In this document: piece by piece, positions 17,433 through 25,417 of the stretch | How the letters are laid out: every line of letters begins with the position of its first letter | How positions within the stretch are numbered: the first letter of the stretch is position 1 | Assembly (NCBI RefSeq): GCF_003362805.1 | Contig: NZ_QNQT01000007.1 | Span: forward strand, 1-64,000 | Direction of reading: 5' to 3' | DNA: 64,000 bases | From: Neobacillus piezotolerans | Lineage (GTDB): Bacteria; Bacillota; Bacilli; Bacillales; Cytobacillaceae | Made by a program: the position numbers and the translations under genes | The notes under the pieces: generated by a model | What the model saw: the letters and a program-made list of their open reading frames with translations, nothing else | The model's database searches: none | Told to the model about the DNA's origin: nothing

Positions 17433-19019
17433 TTAGTCACCGGAAAGCCAATTCCTGAGCAGGCCAATAAATTCATCAGGCTGCTCTTTGGCCATCCCCT
17501 CAATTTGTCTCTTGATAACAACTTTTTGATCCTCAACAGAAACGGCAGCTTCCAATCGGGCAGCTTCAATTTCTGGAAATGGATCATTTTCTTCAAATTC
17601 ATGTTTATTCCTTCTCTTGACGAGGTATATAACAAGGAGGGCCATTAACAAAACGGCGCCAATAAGGGCATAAATTGCCCAGGCCGGGAATGGACTTCCT
17701 GTTTCTTCGGCTTGCGGCAATTCCGCTTTTCCGCTGAATTCCCTTGCGAAAACAGTAATCCTGGATTCAATATCCTGGTCCTGAAGAGAAGGATTATCGC
17801 TCAATGCCGTCCGCACAACGTTCCCAAGAATTTGCTGGATGCTTCTTTGCGTGACAAGCGTCAATGAATCCGGATTTTTCGGATCCGGCGGTTCGACGCC
17901 GACGTTGATTGTAATATCTTCAATTTTATACGGGCTTTGGACGATTTCATTGGAAATCCTGTTCACTTCATAGTTGACCCGTTTTTCCAATTCCTCGGAA
18001 CTGTTTTCCTGCCCGCCTCCTGGTGTGGCATAACCCGGTATGTCTGTCTCTCCGGTTCCGGTCGTTGCCGGCGCAGCGTCTCTTCCGTTATATTTTTTCG
18101 ATATTTCTTCGACGCTGATTGCGATGCCTTCCTTGGACGCATCGTTGGCTGGCTGGACAAGATCTTCTTTTGTCTTGACCTGGTCAAAGTTCAACCTTAC
18201 ATATGTCTGGATCAAAACTTTGTTCTGGCCGATAATCGTCCCAAGCATTTGCTGCAGGCTTGATTGAATATCCGTTTCAATATCCTTTTGGATTTTTCGT
18301 TGCATTTCATAGTTGTCGAGTACTTTTGTTGATTCATCCTGGACATTCAGTCCGCGCCCATCCTGGTCCGTCATGACAATGTTTTCTTTCGGAAGGTTGG
18401 GAACGCTTTTTGAAACAAGATGGTAAAGCACCTGGACTTGCTGCTGTTCGAGCTGGTAGCCCGGCTCCATTTCAATGACAACTGATGCAGATGCGGACTT
18501 TTTATTATCCTCACGGACGAACAGGCTGTCCTGAGGCGTGGAAATAACAACAGCGGCGTTTTTCACGCCATCGACATGCCTCAAGAGATCGGCGACTTCG
18601 CTCTGAAGCGCCTCACGTTCCATCGCATCAAGCTGGCGGTCCGTCGCTCCGAACTGAAGGTCTTTGGTCATATCGAAAAAACTGATCGACCCCGTTTTCG
18701 GGAGGCCTTTCGCGGCCATTGAAACTTGCAGGTCCGCGGCGTTTTCCCTAGGCACCATGATCCGGGTCCCGCTTGTGTCGAGCTTATAGTCGGCAAAGCC
18801 TTCCTTGTCAAGGGCCGCCTTTATGTCACCGATTTCCTTCTGGCTCATTTCATTGCTGTATAAAGGTACATAATCCGTCCGAGTCAGGAAATAAATCGTC
18901 AAAGAGAGAATCGCGATAATACCAATAAAAGAACCGATGTATAAATACTTCTGTTTTTTGCCGGTTGCATTCCAATGTCCCTGATATTTTTGTTTGAATT
19001 GCAGTAATTGTTGATTCAT
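17433..19019 (-). CDS. fliF: Flagellar MS-ring protein FliF
   Basis: A 528-residue MS-ring protein. It has an N-terminal transmembrane helix (YIGSFIGIIAILSLTIYFL, about residues 27-45), YscJ-like ring-building domains, a low-complexity periplasmic loop, and a second transmembrane helix (IYALIGAVLLMALLVIYLV). The cytoplasmic tail ends IGLLRNWL and docks FliG. Size and topology match B. subtilis FliF (about 536 residues). GTGGAGCGGCC precedes the ATG. Confidence 0.96.
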   Translation of the reverse strand: MNQQLLQFKQKYQGHWNATGKKQKYLYIGSFIGIIAILSLTIYFLTRTDYVPLYSNEMSQKEIGDIKAALDKEGFADYKLDTSGTRIMVPRENAADLQVSMAAKGLPKTGSISFFDMTKDLQFGATDRQLDAMEREALQSEVADLLRHVDGVKNAAVVISTPQDSLFVREDNKKSASASVVIEMEPGYQLEQQQVQVLYHLVSKSVPNLPKENIVMTDQDGRGLNVQDESTKVLDNYEMQRKIQKDIETDIQSSLQQMLGTIIGQNKVLIQTYVRLNFDQVKTKEDLVQPANDASKEGIAISVEEISKKYNGRDAAPATTGTGETDIPGYATPGGGQENSSEELEKRVNYEVNRISNEIVQSPYKIEDITINVGVEPPDPKNPDSLTLVTQRSIQQILGNVVRTALSDNPSLQDQDIESRITVFAREFSGKAELPQAEETGSPFPAWAIYALIGAVLLMALLVIYLVKRRNKHEFEENDPFPEIEAARLEAAVSVEDQKVVIKRQIEGMAKEQPDEFIGLLRNWLSGD

Positions 19020-19050
19020 GGCCGCTCCACTTTGCTACATATTTCCATGA

Positions 19051-19344
19051 TTAGATTTGCATTCTCATGATTTCCTGGTATGCTTCCACAGCCCTGTCAC
19101 GTACCTGGGCTGTAAGGGCAACCGCGATATTGGCCTTTTGGGCCGCGATTGTTACATCGTGAAGATTTACGGCTTCGCCCCTTGCAAGGGCCGCCGTTTT
19201 CCCTTCGAAATCCTTGACTGCCAGATTGGCGTCCTGGATGTATTGGTTCAGCATCGTCCCGAATGAAGCTTCATTTGAGGCGCCTTGCTGCTTGTTAATA
19301 GTCAGGAAATTGGAATTGTATGGTTGGATGCTGGAAATATTCAT
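19051..19344 (-). CDS. fliE: Flagellar hook-basal body protein FliE
   Basis: A 97-residue rod-MS-ring junction protein with the family C-terminal motif DVTIAAQKANIAVALTAQVR and terminal YQEIMRMQI. A strong AAGGAGGA site precedes ATG 19344. It lies in the conserved flgB-flgC-fliE-fliF order. Confidence 0.95.
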   Translation of the reverse strand: MNISSIQPYNSNFLTINKQQGASNEASFGTMLNQYIQDANLAVKDFEGKTAALARGEAVNLHDVTIAAQKANIAVALTAQVRDRAVEAYQEIMRMQI

Positions 19345-19359
19345 TGTTCAAAATCCTCC

Positions 19360-19794
19360 TTATCGGCCTATCTCAAGTGCTTTGACAAGCATTGATTTGC
19401 CGGCGTTGAACGCTGTTACGTTCGCTTCGTATGCCCTGGAGGCGGACATCATGTCCACCATTTCCTTTGTGATGTCGACATTCGGCATGAATACGTATCC
19501 CTGTTCATTGCTGTCGGGATTGGTTGGATCGTAAACGGCTTTAAAAGGTGTCTGGTCTTCGACAATCCTTGTCGCGCGTACGCCGGTCAGCTCTTTCTGC
19601 AAATAGTTGGCGAAGGAAGGAGAATTCCCCTGGGACACTTCGACCATTTTTCTGCGGTAGGGCACCCACTCGCCGTTGACGAACTCTCCCCTTGTTGTAT
19701 TCGCGTTCGCAATATTCGAGGAAATCACATCGAGCCTTAAACGCTGTGTTGTCAATGCAGAGCCGCTAATTGAAAGTGATTGGAAAATGGACAT
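19360..19794 (-). CDS. flgC: Flagellar proximal rod protein FlgC
   Basis: A 144-residue rod protein with the N-terminal rod signature ISGSALTTQRLRLDVISSNIANANT and the C-terminal motif MVDMMSASRAYEANVTAFN (each part of the helical D0 region). Secreted through the flagellar export system without a signal peptide. Eight bases after flgB; typical length. Confidence 0.96.
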   Translation of the reverse strand: MSIFQSLSISGSALTTQRLRLDVISSNIANANTTRGEFVNGEWVPYRRKMVEVSQGNSPSFANYLQKELTGVRATRIVEDQTPFKAVYDPTNPDSNEQGYVFMPNVDITKEMVDMMSASRAYEANVTAFNAGKSMLVKALEIGR

Positions 19795-19801
19795 TGCCTA
19801 A

Positions 19802-20194
19802 TTAGCTCCTTCCCCTGATTGCGGTTTTTATGAGATTGAACTCCTCATTTATCCCGTACGTCAGTGATTGATACCAAATCGTGTTTTGGCTCAGCTGCGA
19901 CATTTCATAGTCAATGTCAACGCCGTTGCCGCTATTTTGAAAAATATGACCTTCCTGTTTCAGTTTCGCTGACGGAATCCCGCCCTGAGCACCGATTGCG
20001 AAATGCCTTTCGTCGGTACGCTTTCCTGAGAATCTGCTATTCATTTCCTTCTGAAGTATTTCTTCAAAGGCAACCCTTGAAGCCCTAAATTTCGGGGTAT
20101 CTACGTTGGCTATGTTATTGGATATCGTTTTTTGCCTTAATGCGGAAGCATCAAGCGCGCTTGTTATAAGGCCTATCGTATTCAACTTTTTCAC
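19802..20194 (-). CDS. flgB: Flagellar proximal rod protein FlgB
   Basis: A 130-residue rod protein with the rod motif RQKTISNNIANVDTPKF near the N-terminus and a C-terminal helix ending FNLIKTAIRGR. A GTG at 20194 preceded by AAGGA is taken as start; a TTG three codons later, after AGGTG, is also possible. In B. subtilis flgB heads the fla/che operon. Here it is internal, downstream of fliM, fliN and fliS. Confidence 0.93.
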   Translation of the reverse strand: MKKLNTIGLITSALDASALRQKTISNNIANVDTPKFRASRVAFEEILQKEMNSRFSGKRTDERHFAIGAQGGIPSAKLKQEGHIFQNSGNGVDIDYEMSQLSQNTIWYQSLTYGINEEFNLIKTAIRGRS

Positions 20195-20227
20195 CTGCCG
20201 TCCTTATTTCGGGCCGCCGATAACGGC

Positions 20228-20596
20228 TTACACCGATTTTGCCTGCTTCATTGCCTGCGCCCATGTCGTCCGCAGCTCCTGGAACATGCCTTCTATTTCA
20301 TTGAGTATCTCTGAATCTTTTGCCATGTTTGCTTCAATCAGCCTGCGCTTCATATATTCGTATAAAGGCAGAATGGTTTTTGAGATTTCATAGTCCATGT
20401 TCAGGGTCACCATCAGTTCAGTCACAATATCCTGCACCCTGGTAATATGGGAATGCGCCTTTGCGATATCTTTCTTATCAATCGCGGCCTTCGCCTGCTG
20501 CAGGAATTTAATTCCCCCATTGTACAGCATAAGGGTCAATTCCTCCGGCCTCGCTGTTGTAACCTGATTCCGCTGATAAATCTCGCTTGGATTCAC
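20228..20596 (-). CDS. fliS: Flagellin export chaperone FliS
   Basis: A 122-residue four-helix cytoplasmic chaperone that caps the flagellin C-terminus and prevents premature polymerisation. Motifs EIYQRNQVTTARPEELTLML and YNGGIKFLQQAKAAI are typical of FliS. The GTG at 20596 is preferred because TTGGAGGCAATA precedes it. In B. subtilis fliS follows fliD; here it has moved into the basal-body operon, with a FliT-like gene beside it. Confidence 0.93.
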   Translation of the reverse strand: MNPSEIYQRNQVTTARPEELTLMLYNGGIKFLQQAKAAIDKKDIAKAHSHITRVQDIVTELMVTLNMDYEISKTILPLYEYMKRRLIEANMAKDSEILNEIEGMFQELRTTWAQAMKQAKSV

Positions 20597-20610
20597 ACTA
20601 TTGCCTCCAA

Positions 20611-20979
20611 TCAACTTTTTTTATCGTAAAAATAGCCCTCGTTTGCCGGCATCCAATCATCGTACTGCTTTGTCACATATTGCTCCTGCCTGACATCCCG
20701 GATATTTCTGGACATTTTCCGCAGCGTTTCTTTGAATCTGCTATTCAATTCCTTTTCCTTTGCCGATAATTCCTTTAGGAGAAGTTCGACACGGCCATCC
20801 GTGAATGGCCCCCCCGGTTCTTTGTCCAGCCCGCTGATGAAGGAAATGCAGGCATCCCTTTCTTCCAGGAGGGAAGCCACATTCTCATTGCTTCCGTTAC
20901 TGAGAGCTTCGAGCAGTTTGTCGGAAATGGAGCCAAACCGCCTAAGCTGGGCCAGCTTTTCCTCTATTTCGCCACTCAT
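20611..20979 (-). CDS. Small helical protein, possibly FliT-like
   Basis: A 122-residue charged, helix-rich protein with no signal peptide, membrane segment or motif I can name with confidence. Its size, composition (two or three long amphipathic helices) and position immediately upstream of fliS fit the FliT chaperone family, which usually pairs with FliS. Sequence similarity to FliT is not evident by eye. The ATG overlaps the end of fliN by 4 bp, so it is almost certainly translated as part of the operon. Function remains a positional inference. Confidence 0.55.
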   Translation of the reverse strand: MSGEIEEKLAQLRRFGSISDKLLEALSNGSNENVASLLEERDACISFISGLDKEPGGPFTDGRVELLLKELSAKEKELNSRFKETLRKMSRNIRDVRQEQYVTKQYDDWMPANEGYFYDKKS

Positions 20980-21356
20980 CTTTTGCCAGCTTCTTTCACG
21001 GCTGGGCGCATGATTTCCTTAATCCGCACCCCGAAGTGTTCATCAATGACGACAACCTCGCCAATCGCGATCAATTTATTGTTTACATAAACGTCCACCG
21101 GCTCGCCGGCCATTTTCTCAAGTTCCACAATCGACCCGCTTGTCAATTCAAGAACTTCGCTTATTTTTTTCTTCGTCCTTCCCAATTCAACGACCACTTC
21201 GAGTGGAATATCGAGGAGAAGTTCCATGTTCATGCTATCATCGAAATTCCTGCCTACGACATCAGGCTCCAGTTCGCTGAATTGGAATGCTTCCCCGCCC
21301 GTATCACCAAGCAGGGCGTCTATTTCATCTTGTGTGAGTTTCCCATTTTCCGTCAT
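20976..21356 (-). CDS. fliN: Flagellar motor switch protein FliN with EIDALL-type N-terminus
   Basis: A 126-residue switch protein: N-terminal LTQDEIDALLGD (residues 7-18) followed by a linker and one SpoA domain (DIPLEVVVELGRTKKKISEVL; VDVYVNNKLIAIGEVVVIDEHFGVRI, each conserved). B. subtilis instead has the larger FliY with a CheC-like phosphatase insert; that insert is missing here. The EIDALL motif is what CheY-P binds on FliM or FliY in other bacteria. The start follows AGAAGGAGATACGAATA. It overlaps fliM by 32 bp. Confidence 0.88.
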   Translation of the reverse strand: MTENGKLTQDEIDALLGDTGGEAFQFSELEPDVVGRNFDDSMNMELLLDIPLEVVVELGRTKKKISEVLELTSGSIVELEKMAGEPVDVYVNNKLIAIGEVVVIDEHFGVRIKEIMRPAVKEAGKR

Positions 21357-22296
21357 TATTCGTATCTCCTTCTATCACCTTCTCGATTTTCGCAGCGACA
21401 CGCGACTTCCTCATCCCCGGATGGGCCAGGAATTTCGTTTCCTCATTTACCTTTACATGGAGGGGATCATCGACGAGCTGGTTCAGCTGGATAACATCGT
21501 TTTCCGAGAGTCCCAGAAGCTCCTCCATAGTAATCGCCGCCCGGCCCAATTCAACGATGAGAGGTACGGCCAAATGTTCAATCCGTTCCTGCAAATACTC
21601 GCTTTCTTCCTTGCTTTTCACCCATTTGTTATGGCCATACCAGTTATGGGATGACAATTTAGGGATAAACGGCTCCAGCAAAATGTATGGAATGCATAGC
21701 CGCATTGATTCAATCTTGTTTCCAATGGTTATTTGAAAAATGACAACGATGACCGTTTCTGTCGGTATCGCAAGCTGCAAAAATTGCGGGTTCGTTTCGA
21801 GGTTTAATAATCTAAGCTGCAAGGTGATAATGTCATTCCACGCTTTTTGGAGGGTTTTAACAACCCCTTCCAGCAAATGTTTCAAGACATTGGTTTCAAT
21901 TGGAGTCAAGGAAGTACGTTCTACTTCTTTAGGAGCACCCTTTCCTCCCAAAAGGCGGTCAATCATTCCGTATGCCATTCCGGGATTCATATCAAGAACC
22001 ATCCGGATTTCCTGCTCCTTCGCTTCAAACACACTCAAGATCGTTGTTGCGGGAAGCTCATTGATGAATTCCTCATAAAGCATTTGTTCAACTGAACCCA
22101 CTTCAACCTGAACAATCGAACGCAGCTCGGCGGAGACAAATGATGCAAGCTGGTAGGCAAAGTTTTCGTGAATTCTTGTTAAAACCCTTACCTGTTCCAT
22201 CGAAAAACGCAAGGCCTTTTTAAAATCATAGACTTTAATGGCTGCTGTTCCATCCGGATTCAAACCTTCGTGAGACTGGGAAATTTTCAAACCCAC
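21325..22296 (-). CDS. fliM: Flagellar motor switch protein FliM lacking the CheY-docking motif
   Basis: A 323-residue switch protein and first gene of the operon. It has the CheC-like middle domain (ALRFSMEQVRVLTRIHENFA; MLDMNPGMAYGMIDRLLGG region) and a C-terminal SpoA domain (VPLIVELGRAAITMEELLGL; VNEETKFLAHPG). The N-terminus runs MGLKISQSHEGLNPDG straight into KVYDFKKALRF. The usual EIDALL segment of FliM is absent. The GTG at 22296 is convincing because AGGAGG lies upstream at good spacing. It sits behind a c-di-GMP riboswitch and terminator. Confidence 0.93.
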   Translation of the reverse strand: MGLKISQSHEGLNPDGTAAIKVYDFKKALRFSMEQVRVLTRIHENFAYQLASFVSAELRSIVQVEVGSVEQMLYEEFINELPATTILSVFEAKEQEIRMVLDMNPGMAYGMIDRLLGGKGAPKEVERTSLTPIETNVLKHLLEGVVKTLQKAWNDIITLQLRLLNLETNPQFLQLAIPTETVIVVIFQITIGNKIESMRLCIPYILLEPFIPKLSSHNWYGHNKWVKSKEESEYLQERIEHLAVPLIVELGRAAITMEELLGLSENDVIQLNQLVDDPLHVKVNEETKFLAHPGMRKSRVAAKIEKVIEGDTNNDGKWETHTR

Positions 22297-22341
22297 TCTA
22301 TCAACCTCCTGACTTCAAAAAATAAAAAATAATCTAGCATC

Positions 22342-22380
22342 AAAAAAGGGCAAGGCTATCCCGAAGAATAGCTTCGCCCT
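22342..22380 (-). terminator. Riboswitch expression-platform terminator
   Basis: Minus-strand stem AGGGCGAAGCTAT paired with ATAGCCTTGCCCT (one mismatch, one wobble), followed by TTTTTT. It lies between the aptamer (22406) and the fliM start (22296) and is not at the end of any gene. It is therefore a leader attenuator rather than a normal 3' terminator. Confidence 0.88.
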
Positions 22381-22405
22381 TCGAATTTTTCAGGACTAAC
22401 CTAAT

Positions 22406-22493
22406 TTCGGCAGCTGGCTAGCATACTGTTTATTAACAATTTAGCCCCTTTAGCTTTGCGTCGCTGGATTTCTCCAGGTTTGCCATTATCGAA
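22406..22493 (-). ncRNA. Cyclic-di-GMP-I (GEMM-I) riboswitch aptamer
   Basis: The minus-strand RNA has the GEMM-I core in order. It contains GGCAAACC (22484-22477), a short hairpin TGGA-GAAA-TCCA with GNRA loop, then GACGCAAAGC (22462-22453), GGGGCTAA, a variable P2/P3 part and the closing GCCAGCTGCCGAA. The outer strands AATTCG and CGAAATT can pair as P1. These are the invariant elements of class I c-di-GMP riboswitches. It is followed 26 nt later by a terminator hairpin and then fliM. Whether ligand turns the operon on or off cannot be decided by eye. Confidence 0.93.
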
Positions 22494-22565
22494 TTTTTTT
22501 TGAACTTTTTAATACAAATTAGAATTTTTTGTGACTTTTTCCAACTTTTTTTGTAATTTAACTGA

Positions 22566-22594
22566 AATATATCACCTGGTAAAAAATTTTTCAA
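22566..22594 (-). promoter_or_regulatory. Sigma-A promoter of the fliM-sigD operon
   Basis: Minus strand -35 TTGAAA (22589-22594), 17-nt spacer, -10 TATATT (22566-22571). Transcription would begin near 22559, about 65 nt upstream of the riboswitch aptamer, and give a leader of about 260 nt before fliM. Confidence 0.75.
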
Positions 22595-22680
22595 TGGCGT
22601 TTTTAAAAAAACGGTCATAAAAACACGAAATGAATCGAATGATATACATATTTTTGACATTTTCTATGAAAATACTCACA

Positions 22681-22718
22681 AAAAGGGTGACACCAGCTCA
22701 CGGTGTTCACCCTTTTTA
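22681..22718 (-). terminator. Terminator of the fliK-flgD-flgE unit
   Basis: A stem with arms AAAAGGGTGaCACC and GGTGTtCACCCTTTT, with T run on the minus strand, immediately after the flgE stop. It isolates fliK-flgE from the riboswitch-led operon. Confidence 0.88.
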
Positions 22719-22725
22719 CATAATC

Positions 22726-23517
22726 TTAACGTTTTAGATTCACCAATTCTTCAAGAACGGAATCGGAAACTGTAATTATTTTTGCGTTCGCCTGGAAACC
22801 GCGCTGCGCTGTAATCATATCCGTCATTTCCTCGGAAAGGTCAACGTTTGACATTTCAAGTGCGCCGGAAATGATTTGGGCTGTCCTAGGCGCCGTGGCA
22901 TTTATCTTGGCATTTGGTGTTTCGGAATATAATGAGCCGCCAACCTTACTTAATCCACCAGGATTATCAACTTTAACCAATTTAATTTTACTTGGATACG
23001 TGGTGGCTACTCCGTTTGCGTCCACCCCGACAATCGATCCGTCCTTGCTTATTGAAAATGAAACATCGGTCGCATTAATTGTGATGGGATTGTTCGCCTC
23101 ATTCAAAACGAGCATCCCATTTGGATTAACAAGCTGCCTGTTTTGATCAAGCATAAAATTTCCCGCCCTTGTTAAGTAAGGCTTGCCTGATGCATCTCTT
23201 ACCTGGAAGAATCCGTCACCATCGATATATAAATCGGTTCCCACGTTCGTTGTCGAAGGGCTTCCAGGAGTGGAAACCGTATCGATGCTCGCTACCTTCG
23301 TTCCAAGTCCTACTTGAATTGGATTTGTACCCCCGGATTGGGGTGTAGCGGTTGGGGCACTCGCACCCTTGACCGTCTGGCTAAAAATGTCCTCGAATAC
23401 GACCCTGCTTTTTTTGAAACCGACTGTGTTGACGTTCGCGATGTTGTTACCAATGACATCCAGCTTTGTTTGGAAGGCTTTGAGGCCTGAAACTCCAGAG
23501 TTTAGTGAGCGTAGCAT
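22726..23517 (-). CDS. flgE: Flagellar hook protein FlgE (FlgG-like)
   Basis: A 263-residue hook protein of the compact Bacillus type. N-terminal rod/hook signature SGVSGLKAFQTKLDVIGNN and C-terminal TDMITAQRGFQANAKIITV are intact. The middle contains the hook-family GDGFFQVRDASGKPYLTRAG region. It follows flgD by 15 bp and ends before a terminator. It is the only hook subunit gene in the window. FlbD/SwrD and FliL, which often follow in Bacillus, are absent. Confidence 0.93.
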   Translation of the reverse strand: MLRSLNSGVSGLKAFQTKLDVIGNNIANVNTVGFKKSRVVFEDIFSQTVKGASAPTATPQSGGTNPIQVGLGTKVASIDTVSTPGSPSTTNVGTDLYIDGDGFFQVRDASGKPYLTRAGNFMLDQNRQLVNPNGMLVLNEANNPITINATDVSFSISKDGSIVGVDANGVATTYPSKIKLVKVDNPGGLSKVGGSLYSETPNAKINATAPRTAQIISGALEMSNVDLSEEMTDMITAQRGFQANAKIITVSDSVLEELVNLKR

Positions 23518-23532
23518 AATGTTTTCCTCCTG

Positions 23533-23946
23533 TTATTTTTCCAATTCCATGGAAGTGATGGCACTTGACAGAATTTCCTGATCGCCGACTTTGAAATAGA
23601 CAAGATTGTCTCTATAGTGAACTCCTGTGACAACTCCGCTTTCCTGCGCGTTTGTTTCCGGGTTTGTCCAGGTTACCTTATTTCCCATAACGTATGAGTA
23701 TTGGCTTATGTTATTTGATGATTCCAAATAGGCTGTAAGCGACTTGTTTAAATTTGAAAGCTGTTCGAGAACACTCAGCTGGGCCATTTGCCCAATGAAC
23801 TCGCCGTCTTTCTGCGGCTGGGTCGGGTCTTGTTGCTGGAGCTGGGTAACCAATATTTTCAGGAATGCCTCTTTTCCAAGCTCCTGCTTTTTAACAGCGC
23901 CTGCCCCTGTAGCTGAGTAGGAGTTTACCGATTGAATCGATGCCAA
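23533..23946 (-). CDS. flgD: Flagellar hook-capping protein FlgD
   Basis: A 137-residue hook cap protein needed for hook polymerisation. N-terminal signature [21 protein letters not shown] and [16 protein letters not shown] are diagnostic. The C-terminal part is short, as in B. subtilis FlgD (about 140 residues). TTG start at 23946 preceded by GGGGGAAGAGAC. Lies between fliK and flgE. Confidence 0.94.
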   Translation of the reverse strand: MASIQSVNSYSATGAGAVKKQELGKEAFLKILVTQLQQQDPTQPQKDGEFIGQMAQLSVLEQLSNLNKSLTAYLESSNNISQYSYVMGNKVTWTNPETNAQESGVVTGVHYRDNLVYFKVGDQEILSSAITSMELEK

Positions 23947-23958
23947 GTCTCTTCCCCC

Positions 23959-25254
23959 TTAGGCTGTCGTATTTATTTGTGAATAGGATTCCATATCCAA
24001 ACCGTAATCCTGGTATTTTTCGTTTGCGGGGATTTTTTCCTCGCCGCGTTTCCTTGATTCCTGTTGTCCCTGTCTCGGGTTAGTATCGCCTCTTTGTGAA
24101 AAAGCTCCCATGAAACCTGAACTGGTTTGCTGCTGAATATCAATCTTTCCAACCTGAAGCCCCTGAACTTCGAGGGCTGATCTTAATGCATTTACATGGG
24201 TTTCAAGCAGGTCTTTTCCCTGATGAGTGCTAGCAAAAAATTCTGCTTTTACTTGTCCATCCTGGAATTTCACCTTCACCTCGATATTCCCTAAATGCTC
24301 TGGCGAAAGTTTGATAATTGCTTCAGTTCCATCCACAAGCTTTTGAAAACTGACGGCCTGTTTCATTCCGTCCTTTCCTTCGGTAGCAGCTTGCTGCTGA
24401 AGGGCGGATTGGAAAATTTGTTTAATGTCCTGTTCGAATTGGTTTGCCCTTAGGACCGGAACATCGCTGCCAAAGAGATGCTGCGGTGTATGTGCCGGAC
24501 GTGAATCATTGGAGTGAATCTGGCCATCCGGATCGGCAACCGCAGGGGCTTCAGCTGCCACATCAGTTTCTGATGGTGTGAAGGCTGCTGCTTCTTTCCC
24601 TGTTTCAGCGGAAAGTTTAAACCCTTCCGGAAGCAGTTCCGCTTGATGTTTTTTCCCATTTTGGAAACCCGTCTCTTTTTGCGGGACAACCTGGCTATCC
24701 GGTTTCTGCTCAGTCTCTTGCTGGCCAATCGTGATGGATGAGCCATCTGTTGGCCGGTAACCCTCCAGGTCCTGTACCAGTTTTTCAACCGGCACTTTTT
24801 GCAGTTCCGCAATTATGGCAACATTGGCATTTGGCATGTTGGCGTTAGGCGTGTTGGCGTTGACATTTAAAGCAGGACCGGTGGCATTTGTGAGTTTGTG
24901 CAAAACGGAAAGATTCCACTGCTTTTCGTTCTGCGGGGCAACCTCCTCTTTTGGCTGAAGCCTCAAGAGCCCGGCTTCCGCTTCCGCTCCATCCTGGCCT
25001 GTGGCCTTCGTTTCCGCCGCAATTGGCGAAGGATTAGCCTGCGCCGCTAGATTCTTCGGCTGGTTGGCAAGGAGGAATGGAGCTAGCATATCAACCAAAC
25101 CTTCCCCTGCATCCATCGCTTTTTGTTCCCCCTCGGCTTCCCCGCTTGCCATCTGGAGAAGGAGATCGAAGGACGCCGTGGCGGACGCTTCCGTTCCCTG
25201 AGCCTTACCCGGAGCGGCTTTATTTACATTTCCCAATGCAGTTGGCTGTATCAT
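23959..25254 (-). CDS. fliK: Flagellar hook-length control protein FliK
   Basis: A 431-residue protein with a long low-complexity Ala/Gln/Glu/Asn-rich ruler region (including an NANTPNANMPNAN mini-repeat near residue 150). The conserved C-terminal switch domain has the typical motif LSPEHLGNIEVKVKFQDGQV followed by LRSALEVQGLQVGKIDI. FliK measures hook length and triggers the FlhB specificity switch. Start at 25254 after AGGTGAAAAG. It is the first gene of the fliK-flgD-flgE unit, and the glucosaminidase gene is divergent from it. Confidence 0.92.
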   Translation of the reverse strand: MIQPTALGNVNKAAPGKAQGTEASATASFDLLLQMASGEAEGEQKAMDAGEGLVDMLAPFLLANQPKNLAAQANPSPIAAETKATGQDGAEAEAGLLRLQPKEEVAPQNEKQWNLSVLHKLTNATGPALNVNANTPNANMPNANVAIIAELQKVPVEKLVQDLEGYRPTDGSSITIGQQETEQKPDSQVVPQKETGFQNGKKHQAELLPEGFKLSAETGKEAAAFTPSETDVAAEAPAVADPDGQIHSNDSRPAHTPQHLFGSDVPVLRANQFEQDIKQIFQSALQQQAATEGKDGMKQAVSFQKLVDGTEAIIKLSPEHLGNIEVKVKFQDGQVKAEFFASTHQGKDLLETHVNALRSALEVQGLQVGKIDIQQQTSSGFMGAFSQRGDTNPRQGQQESRKRGEEKIPANEKYQDYGLDMESYSQINTTA

Positions 25255-25417
25255 CTTTTCACCTACTAATTGAAATTCCAATGGCAGCAACAAGGATACT
25301 AAGTATAGTAATCCACTTCACATAATATGACAATAGTGTAATTTTTTAATAGAGCCTGTTGATTTTGGAAGAAAACAAGTTAAAATAATAGCAGACTAAC
25401 ATGAAGGAGCGAAAATC

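Noticed and set aside
22433-22660. Possible 75-codon minus-strand gene upstream of fliM
   Set aside because: It covers the promoter and riboswitch aptamer, has no ribosome site, and its composition is that of AT-rich leader DNA.
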